Source: Longibacter sp051155795 (lineage in GTDB: Bacteria > Bacteroidota > Rhodothermia > Rhodothermales > Salinibacteraceae). Taken from it: a DNA stretch of 64,000 nt. This document shows positions 8,544 to 17,509 of this stretch, in pieces (within the stretch, counting starts at the first letter, position 1; every line of letters starts with the position of its first letter). Under the pieces are notes generated by a model that saw nothing but the letters and a program-made list of their open reading frames with translations, did not search any database and was not told where the DNA came from. The DNA lies in assembly GCF_051155795.1 (NCBI RefSeq), contig NZ_DAXETW010000011.1, positions 1 through 64,000 on the forward strand. Direction: 5' to 3'. The translations under genes and the position numbers were made by a program.

Positions 8544-11126
8544 CTACGCAGACTCTTTCGGGAGAATCTCACGGACCCTGCGGCGGACATCTGCGGCGGA
8601 TGAAGCCTCGAGCACCTCGTCAGCGAGATCGGCGCACTCGGCGTCGTTTAGCGAACGAACCGTTTCTTTGACGGCGGGGACCCGATTTGGGAGAACAGAC
8701 AGCGAGCGGATGCCGAGGCCGACCAGAATGGGGATGGCGAGCCGGTCTGCTGCGATTTCGCCGCACACGCTGACGGGAATCGACGCCTCCCGGGCCGCTG
8801 TGGCGGTGGCGTGAATGAGCCGAAGGACAGCCGGCTGCAGGGCGTCGGTCAGCGCGGCGAGATCCCCGTGCTCCCGGTCGGCTGCCATCGTGTACTGCGT
8901 CAGGTCGTTCGTGCCGATGGAGAAGAAGTCTAGTTCACCCGCCATCACACGGGCCGTTAGTGCGGCGGCGGGCGTCTCGATCATCGTTCCGAGGGGAAGG
9001 GGGACGTCGCCGTTTCCGCCCAACCGTCGTATCTGATCCCGTGCCTCCTCGAGAAGGGTGCGCGTCTTATGTATTTCCTCGAGGGTAGCCACCATCGGCA
9101 CCATCAGCCGTACGGAATGCCGATCGGCTACGCGTAGAACCGCGCACAGCTGCTGCCGCAACAAATCAGGCTGACGCAGTAAGGCGCGAATGCCCCGCAG
9201 GCCGAGGGCCGGATTTGCCTCCTCCGGCATAGGAAGGTAGCGCAGTGGTTTATCGCCTCCCACGTCCAGGGTGCGCACCGTGACGGTGCCCGGGGTGACC
9301 GCCGTGCAGATCCGGTCTAATAGCGATACCTGCTCGTCCTCGTCCGGCGGGTCCGTCCGATCCTGAAACAAAAATTCCGTGCGGAGAAGCCCGATGCCGT
9401 CGGCGCCGTTCTCAGACGCTTCTTGCGCATCGTCAGGCCCGCTCACGTTGGCGCCCACGCTGATCTCCGTGCCACTGTTGGTGGTCGCCGGGTCGTGTGC
9501 CGCGGCCCGGGCCCGTCGATCGGCCTCAGCATGCTCGCGACGGACGGTCTCCACGGCATGGCGGACATCGTCTTCTGGGTCCACCCATACGAGGCCCTGC
9601 AGTGCATCCATCGCGATGTCATCGCCATTAGCCACGGTGAGCAGGTCCGGCCCCGCATCAAACACCGCTGGGATGCCGCGTCCGCGCAGAAGGATCGCGC
9701 TGTGGGACGTGGCATTTCCTTCGGCACATACGACACCCTGAACGTTTTCGCCATCCAGTTCGGGAATCTCCGATGGACGGAATCGACGGCTAATCAAGAC
9801 GTGAGGCGCGTCAGGGCCGCGGATCGGCTCCTGCGGCACGTCCACGAGGACGTGTAGCACGCGAACGGCCACGTCGCGTACGTCGTCTGCACGCTCCGAG
9901 AGATACGCATCGTCTGCACTGGCATATGCATCGATGACGGCCTCCACGCCGTTCATCCAGGCTCGGGGAGCGGCGTATCGGTCGTCGAACACGTTCGAGC
10001 GCACCCGGTCTCGTAAGGCGGGATCTGCGAGCAAGAGTTGCTGGGCGCCGAGAATGTCGGCGGCGTCGGTGTGGCCGGTGTCGATGAGGCGAGACCGTTG
10101 GTCGTCCATCTGTTCCCGGACGTGATCCAGGACGGCGGATAGCCGGTCCCACGTGGCTTCCGGGTCGTCGGTCGTCTCGTTCGGAATATCCGGCATAGCC
10201 GCCTGATGCACGTAAGCGGGAGCGACGACCGCGCCCGGCTGAACCGCGATGCCCCGCAGGGCCTGCCTCATCTGGGCATCTGAGTACGCCGAATCATCAC
10301 GTTGATCCGGCGCGGCTCCCGTCGCTGACGACATAGGGGGCGTGCCGTCCGTGGATTCGCCGGGCATTTCACCGTCGTCCTCGAAACCGGACGCGACCAG
10401 GGACGCCAGGCGCTCCACAATGTCGCTCGCGTTCTCCCCGGTCGCGTCGATCTGGAGCCGGTGCCCACGAACGGCACCAAGGGTCGTCACGGTCGACTGG
10501 CTGGTGGCGTCGACGGGCCCGTTGCCGTTGGTCAGGTCGCGTACCTGAATGGTTGCGCCCTCAGACGAGCCCGCGTACTCCAGCGCGAGCCGCACGAAGC
10601 GCGCCGCTGGACGAGCGTGAAGGCCATGGTCGTTGATGACCTCGACCGTTGTCGTCGCATCCCAGACGCCGGGATCCGTGCCTCTCTCCGACGTTACCGT
10701 AGACGTGGATGCCGTGTCTCCCGGCACCGCCTGCCGCTTCTGATCGAGGGCGGCCCGAGCGTCGCGGACGACTTGATCGAGCGAGCCGCCGCCGCTAGCG
10801 GTTACACCGGCTGAAATGGCTCCCTCGACGAAGGGAGCGTCCACCAGGCGCGTTCGCTTCCGGAGGTCGGGGTCGATGAACTCCAGGGCGGTGTCCGCGC
10901 TCAGAACGGCGCTCCCCACGTCGAGAAGGACGACCACGCCGTCCCCGTCATCCGCTGCTTCGATGGCCGAAGCGATGGCGGTGGCGTCGGTGCCGTATTC
11001 GGCGTCTGGGTCGCCGGTACCCGCGGCGATCTTAATTCGCACCGCCTCCCCGCTCATGTCGCGAAGAAACGGGAGCAGGGCGTCGGCAAGAGGCCGGCTG
11101 TGCGAGACCAGGACGAGTCCAACCAC
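8544..11126 (-). CDS. dhaM: DhaM-HPr-enzyme I triple fusion (dihydroxyacetone kinase phosphoryl donor)
   Basis: One chain of 860 residues that should carry phosphate from PEP to DhaL. Domain 1 (about 1-135) is the EIIA-Man-like DhaM domain with active-site His9 in VLVSHSRPLA. Domain 2 (about 158-250) is HPr with His170 in NDHGLHARPAARF. Domain 3 (about 288-860) is enzyme I with phospho-His475 in GNATSHSAILLRGRG. The PEP-binding half of enzyme I is present: GIGLLRTEFLFQDR, GTMIETPAA, GTNDLTQYTMAADR and the active-site Cys in VSVCGE. E. coli DhaM carries only a shortened EI part and depends on the general PTS, so this fusion appears self-sufficient. It lies 144 bases after dhaL on the same strand and no other PTS gene occurs in the window. 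Confidence 0.95.
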   Translation of the reverse strand: MVGLVLVSHSRPLADALLPFLRDMSGEAVRIKIAAGTGDPDAEYGTDATAIASAIEAADDGDGVVVLLDVGSAVLSADTALEFIDPDLRKRTRLVDAPFVEGAISAGVTASGGGSLDQVVRDARAALDQKRQAVPGDTASTSTVTSERGTDPGVWDATTTVEVINDHGLHARPAARFVRLALEYAGSSEGATIQVRDLTNGNGPVDATSQSTVTTLGAVRGHRLQIDATGENASDIVERLASLVASGFEDDGEMPGESTDGTPPMSSATGAAPDQRDDSAYSDAQMRQALRGIAVQPGAVVAPAYVHQAAMPDIPNETTDDPEATWDRLSAVLDHVREQMDDQRSRLIDTGHTDAADILGAQQLLLADPALRDRVRSNVFDDRYAAPRAWMNGVEAVIDAYASADDAYLSERADDVRDVAVRVLHVLVDVPQEPIRGPDAPHVLISRRFRPSEIPELDGENVQGVVCAEGNATSHSAILLRGRGIPAVFDAGPDLLTVANGDDIAMDALQGLVWVDPEDDVRHAVETVRREHAEADRRARAAAHDPATTNSGTEISVGANVSGPDDAQEASENGADGIGLLRTEFLFQDRTDPPDEDEQVSLLDRICTAVTPGTVTVRTLDVGGDKPLRYLPMPEEANPALGLRGIRALLRQPDLLRQQLCAVLRVADRHSVRLMVPMVATLEEIHKTRTLLEEARDQIRRLGGNGDVPLPLGTMIETPAAALTARVMAGELDFFSIGTNDLTQYTMAADREHGDLAALTDALQPAVLRLIHATATAAREASIPVSVCGEIAADRLAIPILVGLGIRSLSVLPNRVPAVKETVRSLNDAECADLADEVLEASSAADVRRRVREILPKESA

Positions 11127-11270
11127 GAGAGCAGAAGGCGTTGCGAGGACGAGGCGGAAGGCAATTTCGTGCTGTACTCTATCCTACACGAAGATGACCG
11201 TGCATCCGTTCGCTTGAGACTGAACTTCACGTTAAACCCTTTCGGCGTTAGCAAGAGGGGGCTACCGCGC

Positions 11271-11900
11271 TCACGACTGCCACGTCTTGTTGGCATCAAC
11301 AGCGGCAGCAAATAGATGATATGTGGATGTAGCCCCCGGGTCCTGATGGCCTGCGCTGCGTTCGCCCAGGTAACTGGCGCGGCCCTTGGTGGCTACCATT
11401 GGCGTTGTGGCTTCCATGCCTTCCTGTGCAGCAGAAGCGGCATTCTGAAGCGCCTCCGGCCATGTGCTATCGCTGGACGCGGCGTCTTCGAGCGCCTCGA
11501 TCGCAGGGACGAGAGCGTCGACCATCGTTTTCTCCCCGGCGTCCGCTTTTCCCCGACGCTGAACGCCATCCAGGCCCGCACGCATCATCGATGCCCAGTC
11601 GGACAGCTCGATGGTTTCGCCGGCAGCGTTCCGTCCGGCGTCCAGAAAAAACGTCCCGTAGAGGGGACCGCTTGCGCCGCCGGTTTTCGAGATGACGGAC
11701 ATGGCGACCTTCCGGAGCGTTCCCGCGATGTCGTCATCTTCGATACTTTGCCGGGCTGCTCGCAGTCCCCGCACCATGTTCTGCCCGTGATCTCCGTCAC
11801 CGATGGCGCTGTCGAGTCGTGTCAGAAGTGCTTTGTTTTCTTCGATTCGATCCGCAAAGGCATGGATCCACTGGCGCACGAATTCAGCGTCGCGAGACAT
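11271..11900 (-). CDS. dhaL: Dihydroxyacetone kinase subunit DhaL (nucleotide-binding)
   Basis: DhaL binds an ADP cofactor that is phosphorylated by DhaM and then transfers phosphate to DHA held by DhaK. The 209-residue protein has the Mg-ADP-binding aspartates in RLDSAIGDGDHG (Asp30, Asp35, Asp37), the helix SKTGGASGPLYG, and the C-terminal ATKGRASYLGERSAGHQDPGA signature. I chose ATG at 11900 (MSRDAEFVRQ). The longer frame to 12020 would run into the end of dhaK and adds no family sequence. It sits 55 bases behind dhaK, and dhaM follows. Length and motifs fit the PTS-dependent rather than the ATP-dependent fused kinase. Confidence 0.96.
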   Translation of the reverse strand: MSRDAEFVRQWIHAFADRIEENKALLTRLDSAIGDGDHGQNMVRGLRAARQSIEDDDIAGTLRKVAMSVISKTGGASGPLYGTFFLDAGRNAAGETIELSDWASMMRAGLDGVQRRGKADAGEKTMVDALVPAIEALEDAASSDSTWPEALQNAASAAQEGMEATTPMVATKGRASYLGERSAGHQDPGATSTYHLFAAAVDANKTWQS

Positions 11901-11955
11901 AGACGGACAGGGGCGTGGCGTGTGGTAGCGGCGGAGAAGGAGGGGAAGGCCCGGC

Positions 11956-12957
11956 TTATCTACCCCAGCGAAGGCCGGGGGTATGAACAGGCGCATCCCA
12001 GAGGGCCGTTCGACGCGCATTCATTCGGAGGATGGTAATCGAGAGCCCGGCCATTTCGAGACTCGTGATGTAGGGCCCGACCAGATTCCGAACGACACTC
12101 AGGCCGTGGGCCTCCGCAACCTGGAGGGCCTTCCGGTAGCACAGGTAGAGCTCCATCATCGGCGTCGCTCCCATGCCATTCACGAAGAGCAGAACGTCAT
12201 CGCCCTCCTTGAACGGGAGATCCGACAGGATCGGCTCCATCAGGCGTTCGACGATTTCATCAGCCGATTCGAGAGGGATCCGGTCCCGGCCCGGTTCACC
12301 GTGAATGCCGATCCCGATCTCGATTTCTTTTTCGCCGAGATCGAAGGTTGGCTCGCCGGCGGATGGGACGGTGCACGAGGTCAACGCCATTCCCATGCTT
12401 CGGACCTCGTCGTTGCAAGCCCGCGCGAGGTCCGCGATCTCATCGAGCGGGTCGCCCGCATCCGCGGCGGCACCGCACAGCTTTTCGATCAGCACCGTGC
12501 CGCCGACCCCCCTCCGGCCCGCCGTGTACGTGCTATCCTCCACCGCGACGTCGTCGTCAATCAGAACCGACCGGACGTCGATGCCCTCACCTTCGCCCAT
12601 CTCCTCGGCCATCTCGAAGTTCATCACATCGCCCGTGTAGTTCTTGACAAGATGGAGCACCCCGGCGCCTGCGTCGACGGCTTTGGTGGCTGCGAGCATC
12701 TGGTCCGGCGTGGGGCTTGTGAACACCTCGCCGGGACATGCGGCGTCAAGCATGCCCCGTCCGACGAAGCCGTTATGCATCGGTTCGTGTCCGGAGCCGC
12801 CCCCGGAGAGGACGCCAACGCGTCCGTCCGGCACGCCGTCAGCGCGGACAACGTAGGTGGGGTCGAACGAGACGCGCACGAGATCGGGATGGGCAGCAGC
12901 GAAGCCCTCCAGCGATTCCCGCACGACGTGATCTGGATCGTTGATGAGCTTTTTCAT
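11956..12957 (-). CDS. dhaK: Dihydroxyacetone kinase subunit DhaK (DHA-binding)
   Basis: DhaK binds DHA covalently as a hemiaminal on a histidine. Here that is His219 in GIGIHGEPGRDRIP. The loop SGGGSGHEPMHNGFVG (residues 51-66, with the catalytic-assist His57) and KNYTGDVMNFEMA are intact. At 333 residues it is close to the E. coli length and lacks a fused DhaL domain, which matches the separate dhaL next to it. Order on the - strand is dhaK, dhaL, dhaM, as in PTS-type operons, but no DhaR or DhaQ regulator gene is found nearby. Confidence 0.96.
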   Translation of the reverse strand: MKKLINDPDHVVRESLEGFAAAHPDLVRVSFDPTYVVRADGVPDGRVGVLSGGGSGHEPMHNGFVGRGMLDAACPGEVFTSPTPDQMLAATKAVDAGAGVLHLVKNYTGDVMNFEMAEEMGEGEGIDVRSVLIDDDVAVEDSTYTAGRRGVGGTVLIEKLCGAAADAGDPLDEIADLARACNDEVRSMGMALTSCTVPSAGEPTFDLGEKEIEIGIGIHGEPGRDRIPLESADEIVERLMEPILSDLPFKEGDDVLLFVNGMGATPMMELYLCYRKALQVAEAHGLSVVRNLVGPYITSLEMAGLSITILRMNARRTALWDAPVHTPGLRWGR

Positions 12958-13074
12958 GGCATTCGGCGGTAAAGGTGAGAGCGGTAACGACGGCCCGGAC
13001 GATCACGAAGGAGCGCACGCAGCCCGGGCCGGTACATCCAGTTCGCCGAAGGGGGTAGGGCAAAACATGATCGG

Positions 13075-14109
13075 TTACGGGGTGGTGCCCGGCACCCAGA
13101 CGCCTGTCCCGATGATTCCGGCAAAGTAGAACAGCGCGATCACGAACGTGCCAAACGTGATAGCAGCCGCCGGCGGGTCCCAGTGGGTGTCGCCGTGCGC
13201 GTAGAACACCCGTTGGAAGAGTTCACCGAACAGGGCGCAGAGGATGCCGAAGGCACCGCCGACGACGATGGCGCTGGTATCCCCGAGGCCGCTCAGGGCG
13301 CCGCCTTCCGTCGCTGTGACCGCGAGAGCAATCGTGCTCGCAGGTAGCGTCATGTGGTGGGTCACCGGGATCTTCTCGACGCCGAGATTTAGGAAGAGCA
13401 GGCTTGCTGCGCTGATGCCGAAGGCAAGGAACGGGCTTCCCGTTTTCAGCGCGATGAAGGCGCCCAGCACACCTACGATAAGGCCGAGGAAGGCCACCTC
13501 GCCCCACTTGTACTGATGCGGAAGCCAGGGCTCGACGGCCGGTCGGTCGGTGGCCGCCTTGACGACGTCGGAGACCGTGCCGGTGTCGGATTTCTTTTTG
13601 GCACCGGTCTCGAACGGACTCATGTCGAGGATGCCCGAGCCGCTCACCTCACCGACGATGCGGTATCCGAAGGCGAGCCGGTGCACCAGCGCCGAGAGGA
13701 CCACCGCGACCGCGATCGGGTCCCAGGGAAGGCTGAAGTTGGCCGAGAACTGCGTGATGACGAGGCCCACGATCCCGAACAGCCCGCCGACAACCAGCAC
13801 GTCGGTTTTCGGCCCGAGCGCATACGCGATGTTTTTCGATTCATGAAAGTCGAAGCCGCTCGTCATATATCCCTTTTTGGCGGCATACGCGGCAGCGGCA
13901 GCACCGCCGGCAAATGAGATGTGCGGGCCGAACACGGGCCCGAAGGCCACGTCGCCAGTGACCCCCTGTAGTCCGCCGGCCTCTCCCGCAATAACCATAA
14001 GGCCGGTGAAAATAAAGGCCGGGAGCGCGCCCACGGCGGCGCCGAATGCTCCGCCCGCGAAAGCAGCGATGATCAAAAAGATCCAGTCCAGTTCCAGTAA
14101 GCCTTCCAT
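13075..14109 (-). CDS. Polytopic inner-membrane protein in the DHA/glycerol cluster (candidate permease)
   Basis: I do not recognise the family with certainty. The 344-residue protein has about eight or nine hydrophobic segments, starting with LDWIFLIIAAFAGGAFGAAVGALP and ending with FVIALFYFAGIIGTGVWVPG. It is rich in Gly/Ala, with a GPVFGPHISFAGGAAAAAYAAKKG segment that looks like a re-entrant or packed pore helix, and a hydrophilic loop of about 50 residues in the middle. It has no NPA boxes, so it is not GlpF, and no MFS signature. It lies between the outer-membrane protein and dhaK, all on one strand, 117 bases before dhaK. By context it is the best candidate in the window for glycerol or DHA uptake across the inner membrane; that is inference. 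Confidence 0.7.
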   Translation of the reverse strand: MEGLLELDWIFLIIAAFAGGAFGAAVGALPAFIFTGLMVIAGEAGGLQGVTGDVAFGPVFGPHISFAGGAAAAAYAAKKGYMTSGFDFHESKNIAYALGPKTDVLVVGGLFGIVGLVITQFSANFSLPWDPIAVAVVLSALVHRLAFGYRIVGEVSGSGILDMSPFETGAKKKSDTGTVSDVVKAATDRPAVEPWLPHQYKWGEVAFLGLIVGVLGAFIALKTGSPFLAFGISAASLLFLNLGVEKIPVTHHMTLPASTIALAVTATEGGALSGLGDTSAIVVGGAFGILCALFGELFQRVFYAHGDTHWDPPAAAITFGTFVIALFYFAGIIGTGVWVPGTTP

Positions 14110-14233
14110 GTCGATGAGGTCGATTGGGTGACAGAAGATCGAGCAGGTCGCAGATACACGAGGTGCACCCGCGCCCCCGTCGGTCGGACCGACGGGGAAC
14201 GTCGCGTGCGGATATGACGAGGATCGATTCCGG

Positions 14234-15448
14234 CTACAGGGTCACAGAGAGCTCGGTAGACACTGCGTACCAGTTGTCTCCAACCTGGCCGGGCGAATTG
14301 ATGCCCTCATCCTGGCTAACGAACTCCAGCTTCAACAGGGCCTTGTCGAGGAATCGGATTCCGAAGCCGCCCTGGATGCGAAGAAGACTCGTTTCGTCCA
14401 GGTCGTCGGCCCAATCGGACGCATTGTCGGCGTAGCTCACGCGACCGGCTATGAAGAACTCCTCTGTCGCGTTCAGCGTCAGCGTTGCGCCCGCAAAAAG
14501 CATCTGACTGTCTTCCTCGACAACCACGGCGCCGCCGCTCAGTCCCGGATTGGGCACGAAGGCACTCGTGCCATTCGCGCCCGTCGCGAAGCTGTATTGC
14601 TCCGTACTGATTCCGCCCCATACGTCGCCCTCAAGCAGCGACGACTTGAACATGCCGTCGACGTGCAGAACGAGCGGCGCGATGCCCGGGTTGAGGTAGG
14701 CATGGGTCAGACGGCTGTTGGGCCCGAAGCCCGGAATGCTGTAGTTCTCGCCATCCCCGCGGATCCAGCTTGTAATGGTATTGCTGCGCTGCTGGGAGGT
14801 CACTTTCATGACGGCCGCGCCCACGCCGTACGTGCTGGTGGCGTACCGGGCCTTGCCGATGAGCGAAAAGCCTGTGCCCGGCGTGAACGTTTCGTAGAAG
14901 GTCGGAGAAGTGACGGTAAGGTCGAAGCCGAACCCGCCTTCCAGATTCCCGATCAGGGCCACGCCGGTCTGCGCCGTGATAAAGTCGATCGGTGAGTTGC
15001 CGATCAACGGGTTGCCCTGCGTGGCGGCGCCGTCCGAGTACCCCCGAAAGTTGAAGGGACCGGTCACGGGCGTACCGAGGCGGACCGTGTATTCGTCGGA
15101 CAGCAGGAAGTCCAGCGCTACGTAGTCGACGGCCGGGGAGAAGCTATCGCCGCCGGTGCCGAAGTCGTTCGGTTCATGCCCGAGATCGACGAAGAGCGAG
15201 ATCCGCTCGTGCAGATCCGCACTTACTTCGAGGTTGTAGCGGACACGCTGGAATCCGGGTTCGGCCTGATCCGTCGGCGGTTCGCCCGGAAAGTCGGTTC
15301 GGAAGTACTGGGCGCCCTGCATGGCCTTTACGCTGAAGGACACGCGGTCCATCATGTCGTCTCCATCCTGAGCCAGCAACGGGGTGCCGGTCAGCGTCAG
15401 CAGAAGAAGGATTGTCAAAGACGCGGTGCATCGTTGCAGCTGCTTCAT
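14234..15448 (-). CDS. Outer-membrane beta-barrel protein (porin-like) in glycerol/DHA cluster
   Basis: A 404-residue secreted protein beginning MKQLQRCTASLTILLLLTL, with a clear signal peptide ending near LLAQDGDD. The body is alternating hydrophobic/polar strands (for example YNLEVSADLHERISLFVDLG and DYVALDFLLSDEYTVRLG) typical of a monomeric barrel. I chose ATG 15448 over the frame start at 15490 because the signal peptide begins there. It sits between glpD and the polytopic membrane protein on the same strand, which suggests a role in passage of glycerol, DHA or a glycerol derivative across the outer membrane. No family name can be given. Confidence 0.75.
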   Translation of the reverse strand: MKQLQRCTASLTILLLLTLTGTPLLAQDGDDMMDRVSFSVKAMQGAQYFRTDFPGEPPTDQAEPGFQRVRYNLEVSADLHERISLFVDLGHEPNDFGTGGDSFSPAVDYVALDFLLSDEYTVRLGTPVTGPFNFRGYSDGAATQGNPLIGNSPIDFITAQTGVALIGNLEGGFGFDLTVTSPTFYETFTPGTGFSLIGKARYATSTYGVGAAVMKVTSQQRSNTITSWIRGDGENYSIPGFGPNSRLTHAYLNPGIAPLVLHVDGMFKSSLLEGDVWGGISTEQYSFATGANGTSAFVPNPGLSGGAVVVEEDSQMLFAGATLTLNATEEFFIAGRVSYADNASDWADDLDETSLLRIQGGFGIRFLDKALLKLEFVSQDEGINSPGQVGDNWYAVSTELSVTL

Positions 15449-15803
15449 GGCGATTACGGGCTTCTTCGAGAGATGGCATGGAAAGATCACCCCGCATCGG
15501 GCCAGAAGTGCTTGGCACGATCTCGGGTCTACATCGGTGTCGCGTTGCGACCGGCCGTAATGGCGGGCCGTAGGAGAGGCGGGTATCGTGCTATTGTGTG
15601 GCGGTCCGTCGTCATCGAATAAGATCTGCGATGCGGGGGAAGTACGATTTCTGCGTTGGTCCGAGGCAGTGACGGGGAGACGAAACGAAGGAGCGTGATA
15701 ACGACGGAAAATTGGTCGGACGGTGAGTGGAAGGAGCGCGTCCGAGGGGGCGCCCGATCAAACGGCCGGCCCCGCCGGGGACCGACCGGTCGCGATGCGC
15801 CGA
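15449..15803. other. Intergenic region between glpD and the porin-like gene
   Basis: About 355 bases without a convincing gene. It holds the hairpin at 15763-15788 just after the glpD stop. The remainder probably contains a promoter for the porin-like and downstream dha genes, since the hairpin separates them from glpD. I could not identify clear -35/-10 boxes. Confidence 0.5.
15763..15788 (-). terminator. Probable hairpin terminator after glpD
   Basis: On the - strand the RNA folds as CGGUCGG/CCGGCCG (one G-U pair), a U bulge, then CCCC/GGGG around a 3-base loop. It is followed by UUUGAUC, a weak U-run. It starts 15 bases after the glpD stop. Confidence 0.5.
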
Positions 15804-17402
15804 TCAGGTCGTAGACTGAACCTTTGTGGACTCGGGCGCCAGCATGTAATTCTGGGCGAGCTCCGTAAAGGCCTGCACTTGTTCTTCCACCCAGTCGTCT
15901 CCTTCGCCCAGTTCTTGCGCCATGAGCTTCGCGACCTCCGGCGCAATGTCCAAAGCAGCCCGGGCGTTTAGGAGGAGGGATCGGGAACGACGCGCAAGGA
16001 TGTCTTCGACCTGGCGCGCCATCTCATGCCGCGTGCCCCAGATGACCATCGCTTTCCGGATGGGAAGCCGATCGTCGAAGGTTTCCGCGAGCTCCGGACG
16101 GTCTCGCATCAGGCCCTTCACGCCAGGTGCATCGGATCCGTACTGAGACAGGTCGCCGAACTGCTCGGGATGCTCGTGCCAGCCGTGGATGTGGAGGTGC
16201 TTCGTAACGGACGGTCGCTCTTCGACGTCGGCGAGCGTTGCCGCCTGATCGATGGTGTCTTCGGCCATCTTGCGGTAGGTCGTCCACTTGCCTCCGGAGA
16301 TGGTGACGAGCCCGTTGTTGGATATGTGGAGCACGTGCTCGCGCGAGATCTCCGACGTGTCCCCGGCGGGCGCATCCGGTCGCGTGACGAGCGGACGAAC
16401 GCCGGCGAATGCACTCAAAACGTCGTCTGGCGTCGGGTCTTTCACGAGGTATCGTCCCGCGTGCTCGATCAAAAAGTCGAGTTCCTCCTGCATTGGGACC
16501 GGCTCCATGGAGGGGCCGTCGATCTCTGTATCGGTCGTGCCGACGACGATCCGGTTCAGCCACGGAATCGCGAACAGGACGCGTCCATCGTCGGTCTTCG
16601 GCACCATGATCGCGCTATCCCCGGGGAGGAACGACTTGTCAAGGACGATATGGACGCCCTGACTGGGTCGGAGCGTGTCCCGGGCTTCGGGATCGTCCAT
16701 TCGACGGATGGAGTCGGTGAAGATCCCGGTCGCGTTGATAACGACTTTGGAGTCGAGCCGATACTCCTTGCCGTTCTCTTGGTCGACCGCGACCACGCCG
16801 TTGATGACGCCGTCATCGCTCTTGATGAGGTCCGTAACCTTCACATAATTGAGTGCGATCCCGCCCTGCTCGACGACCGTCTGCGCCATGTTCACAGCAA
16901 GGCGTGCGTCGTCAAACTGTCCATCATAGTAGATAACACCTCCACGGAGACCTTTCGGCTCGATGGTTGGGAGGTGCTTCAGCGTTTCCTCCCGCGTCAG
17001 GTGCTTGGAGCGGCCGAAATTCTGCCGGCCGGCCAGCATGTCGTACACCTTCATGCCGATGCCGTAGAACGGCCCTTCCCACCAGTCATAGTTCGGTACG
17101 ACGAAAGCGAGATTGGTGACAAGATGCGGCGCGTTCTCCTGGAGCAGGCCTCGTTCTTTCAGGGCTTCGAGAACGAGGGAGATGTTGCCCTGCTGCAGGT
17201 AGCGAACACCACCGTGCACCAGCTTCGTGGACCGGCTCGACGTCGCCTTCGCGAAATCGTGCATTTCCAGAAGCAGCGTATCGTACCCTCGCGAAGCGGC
17301 CTCGATCGCCACGCCGAGTCCGGTGGCACCACCACCGATGACAATGAAATCGAAGGCGCCGTCGTGGTCTTCCAGGGCGCGGATACCGGTATCGCGTTGC
17401 AT
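15804..17402 (-). CDS. glpD: Aerobic glycerol-3-phosphate dehydrogenase (FAD, GlpD type)
   Basis: A membrane-associated flavoenzyme oxidising glycerol-3-phosphate to DHAP and passing electrons to quinone. The 532-residue chain has the FAD Rossmann motif VIGGGATGLGVA (about 21-32), the family stretch ATSSRSTKLVHGGVRYL, and FAIPWLNRIVVGTTDT. It also has SGGKWTTYRKMAEDT before the C-terminal DAO_C domain. It lies 107 bases downstream of glpK on the same strand. The product DHAP is the same as that of the DhaKLM route encoded just beyond, so both branches of glycerol use converge in this block. Confidence 0.96.
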   Translation of the reverse strand: MQRDTGIRALEDHDGAFDFIVIGGGATGLGVAIEAASRGYDTLLLEMHDFAKATSSRSTKLVHGGVRYLQQGNISLVLEALKERGLLQENAPHLVTNLAFVVPNYDWWEGPFYGIGMKVYDMLAGRQNFGRSKHLTREETLKHLPTIEPKGLRGGVIYYDGQFDDARLAVNMAQTVVEQGGIALNYVKVTDLIKSDDGVINGVVAVDQENGKEYRLDSKVVINATGIFTDSIRRMDDPEARDTLRPSQGVHIVLDKSFLPGDSAIMVPKTDDGRVLFAIPWLNRIVVGTTDTEIDGPSMEPVPMQEELDFLIEHAGRYLVKDPTPDDVLSAFAGVRPLVTRPDAPAGDTSEISREHVLHISNNGLVTISGGKWTTYRKMAEDTIDQAATLADVEERPSVTKHLHIHGWHEHPEQFGDLSQYGSDAPGVKGLMRDRPELAETFDDRLPIRKAMVIWGTRHEMARQVEDILARRSRSLLLNARAALDIAPEVAKLMAQELGEGDDWVEEQVQAFTELAQNYMLAPESTKVQSTT

Positions 17403-17509
17403 ATAGATCGGGGTCGAGCAGTAAAGGGGCGTCGAACAATAGGGAAGAGGCAGTGCCTCCGACTCTCCATGTCACGCGAGCGCCGGAGGCATGCGGATTC
17501 GGGACCGGA

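Noticed and set aside
11983..12972. 329-codon + strand frame opposite dhaK
   Set aside because: It is antisense shadow; dhaK on the - strand has all catalytic motifs.
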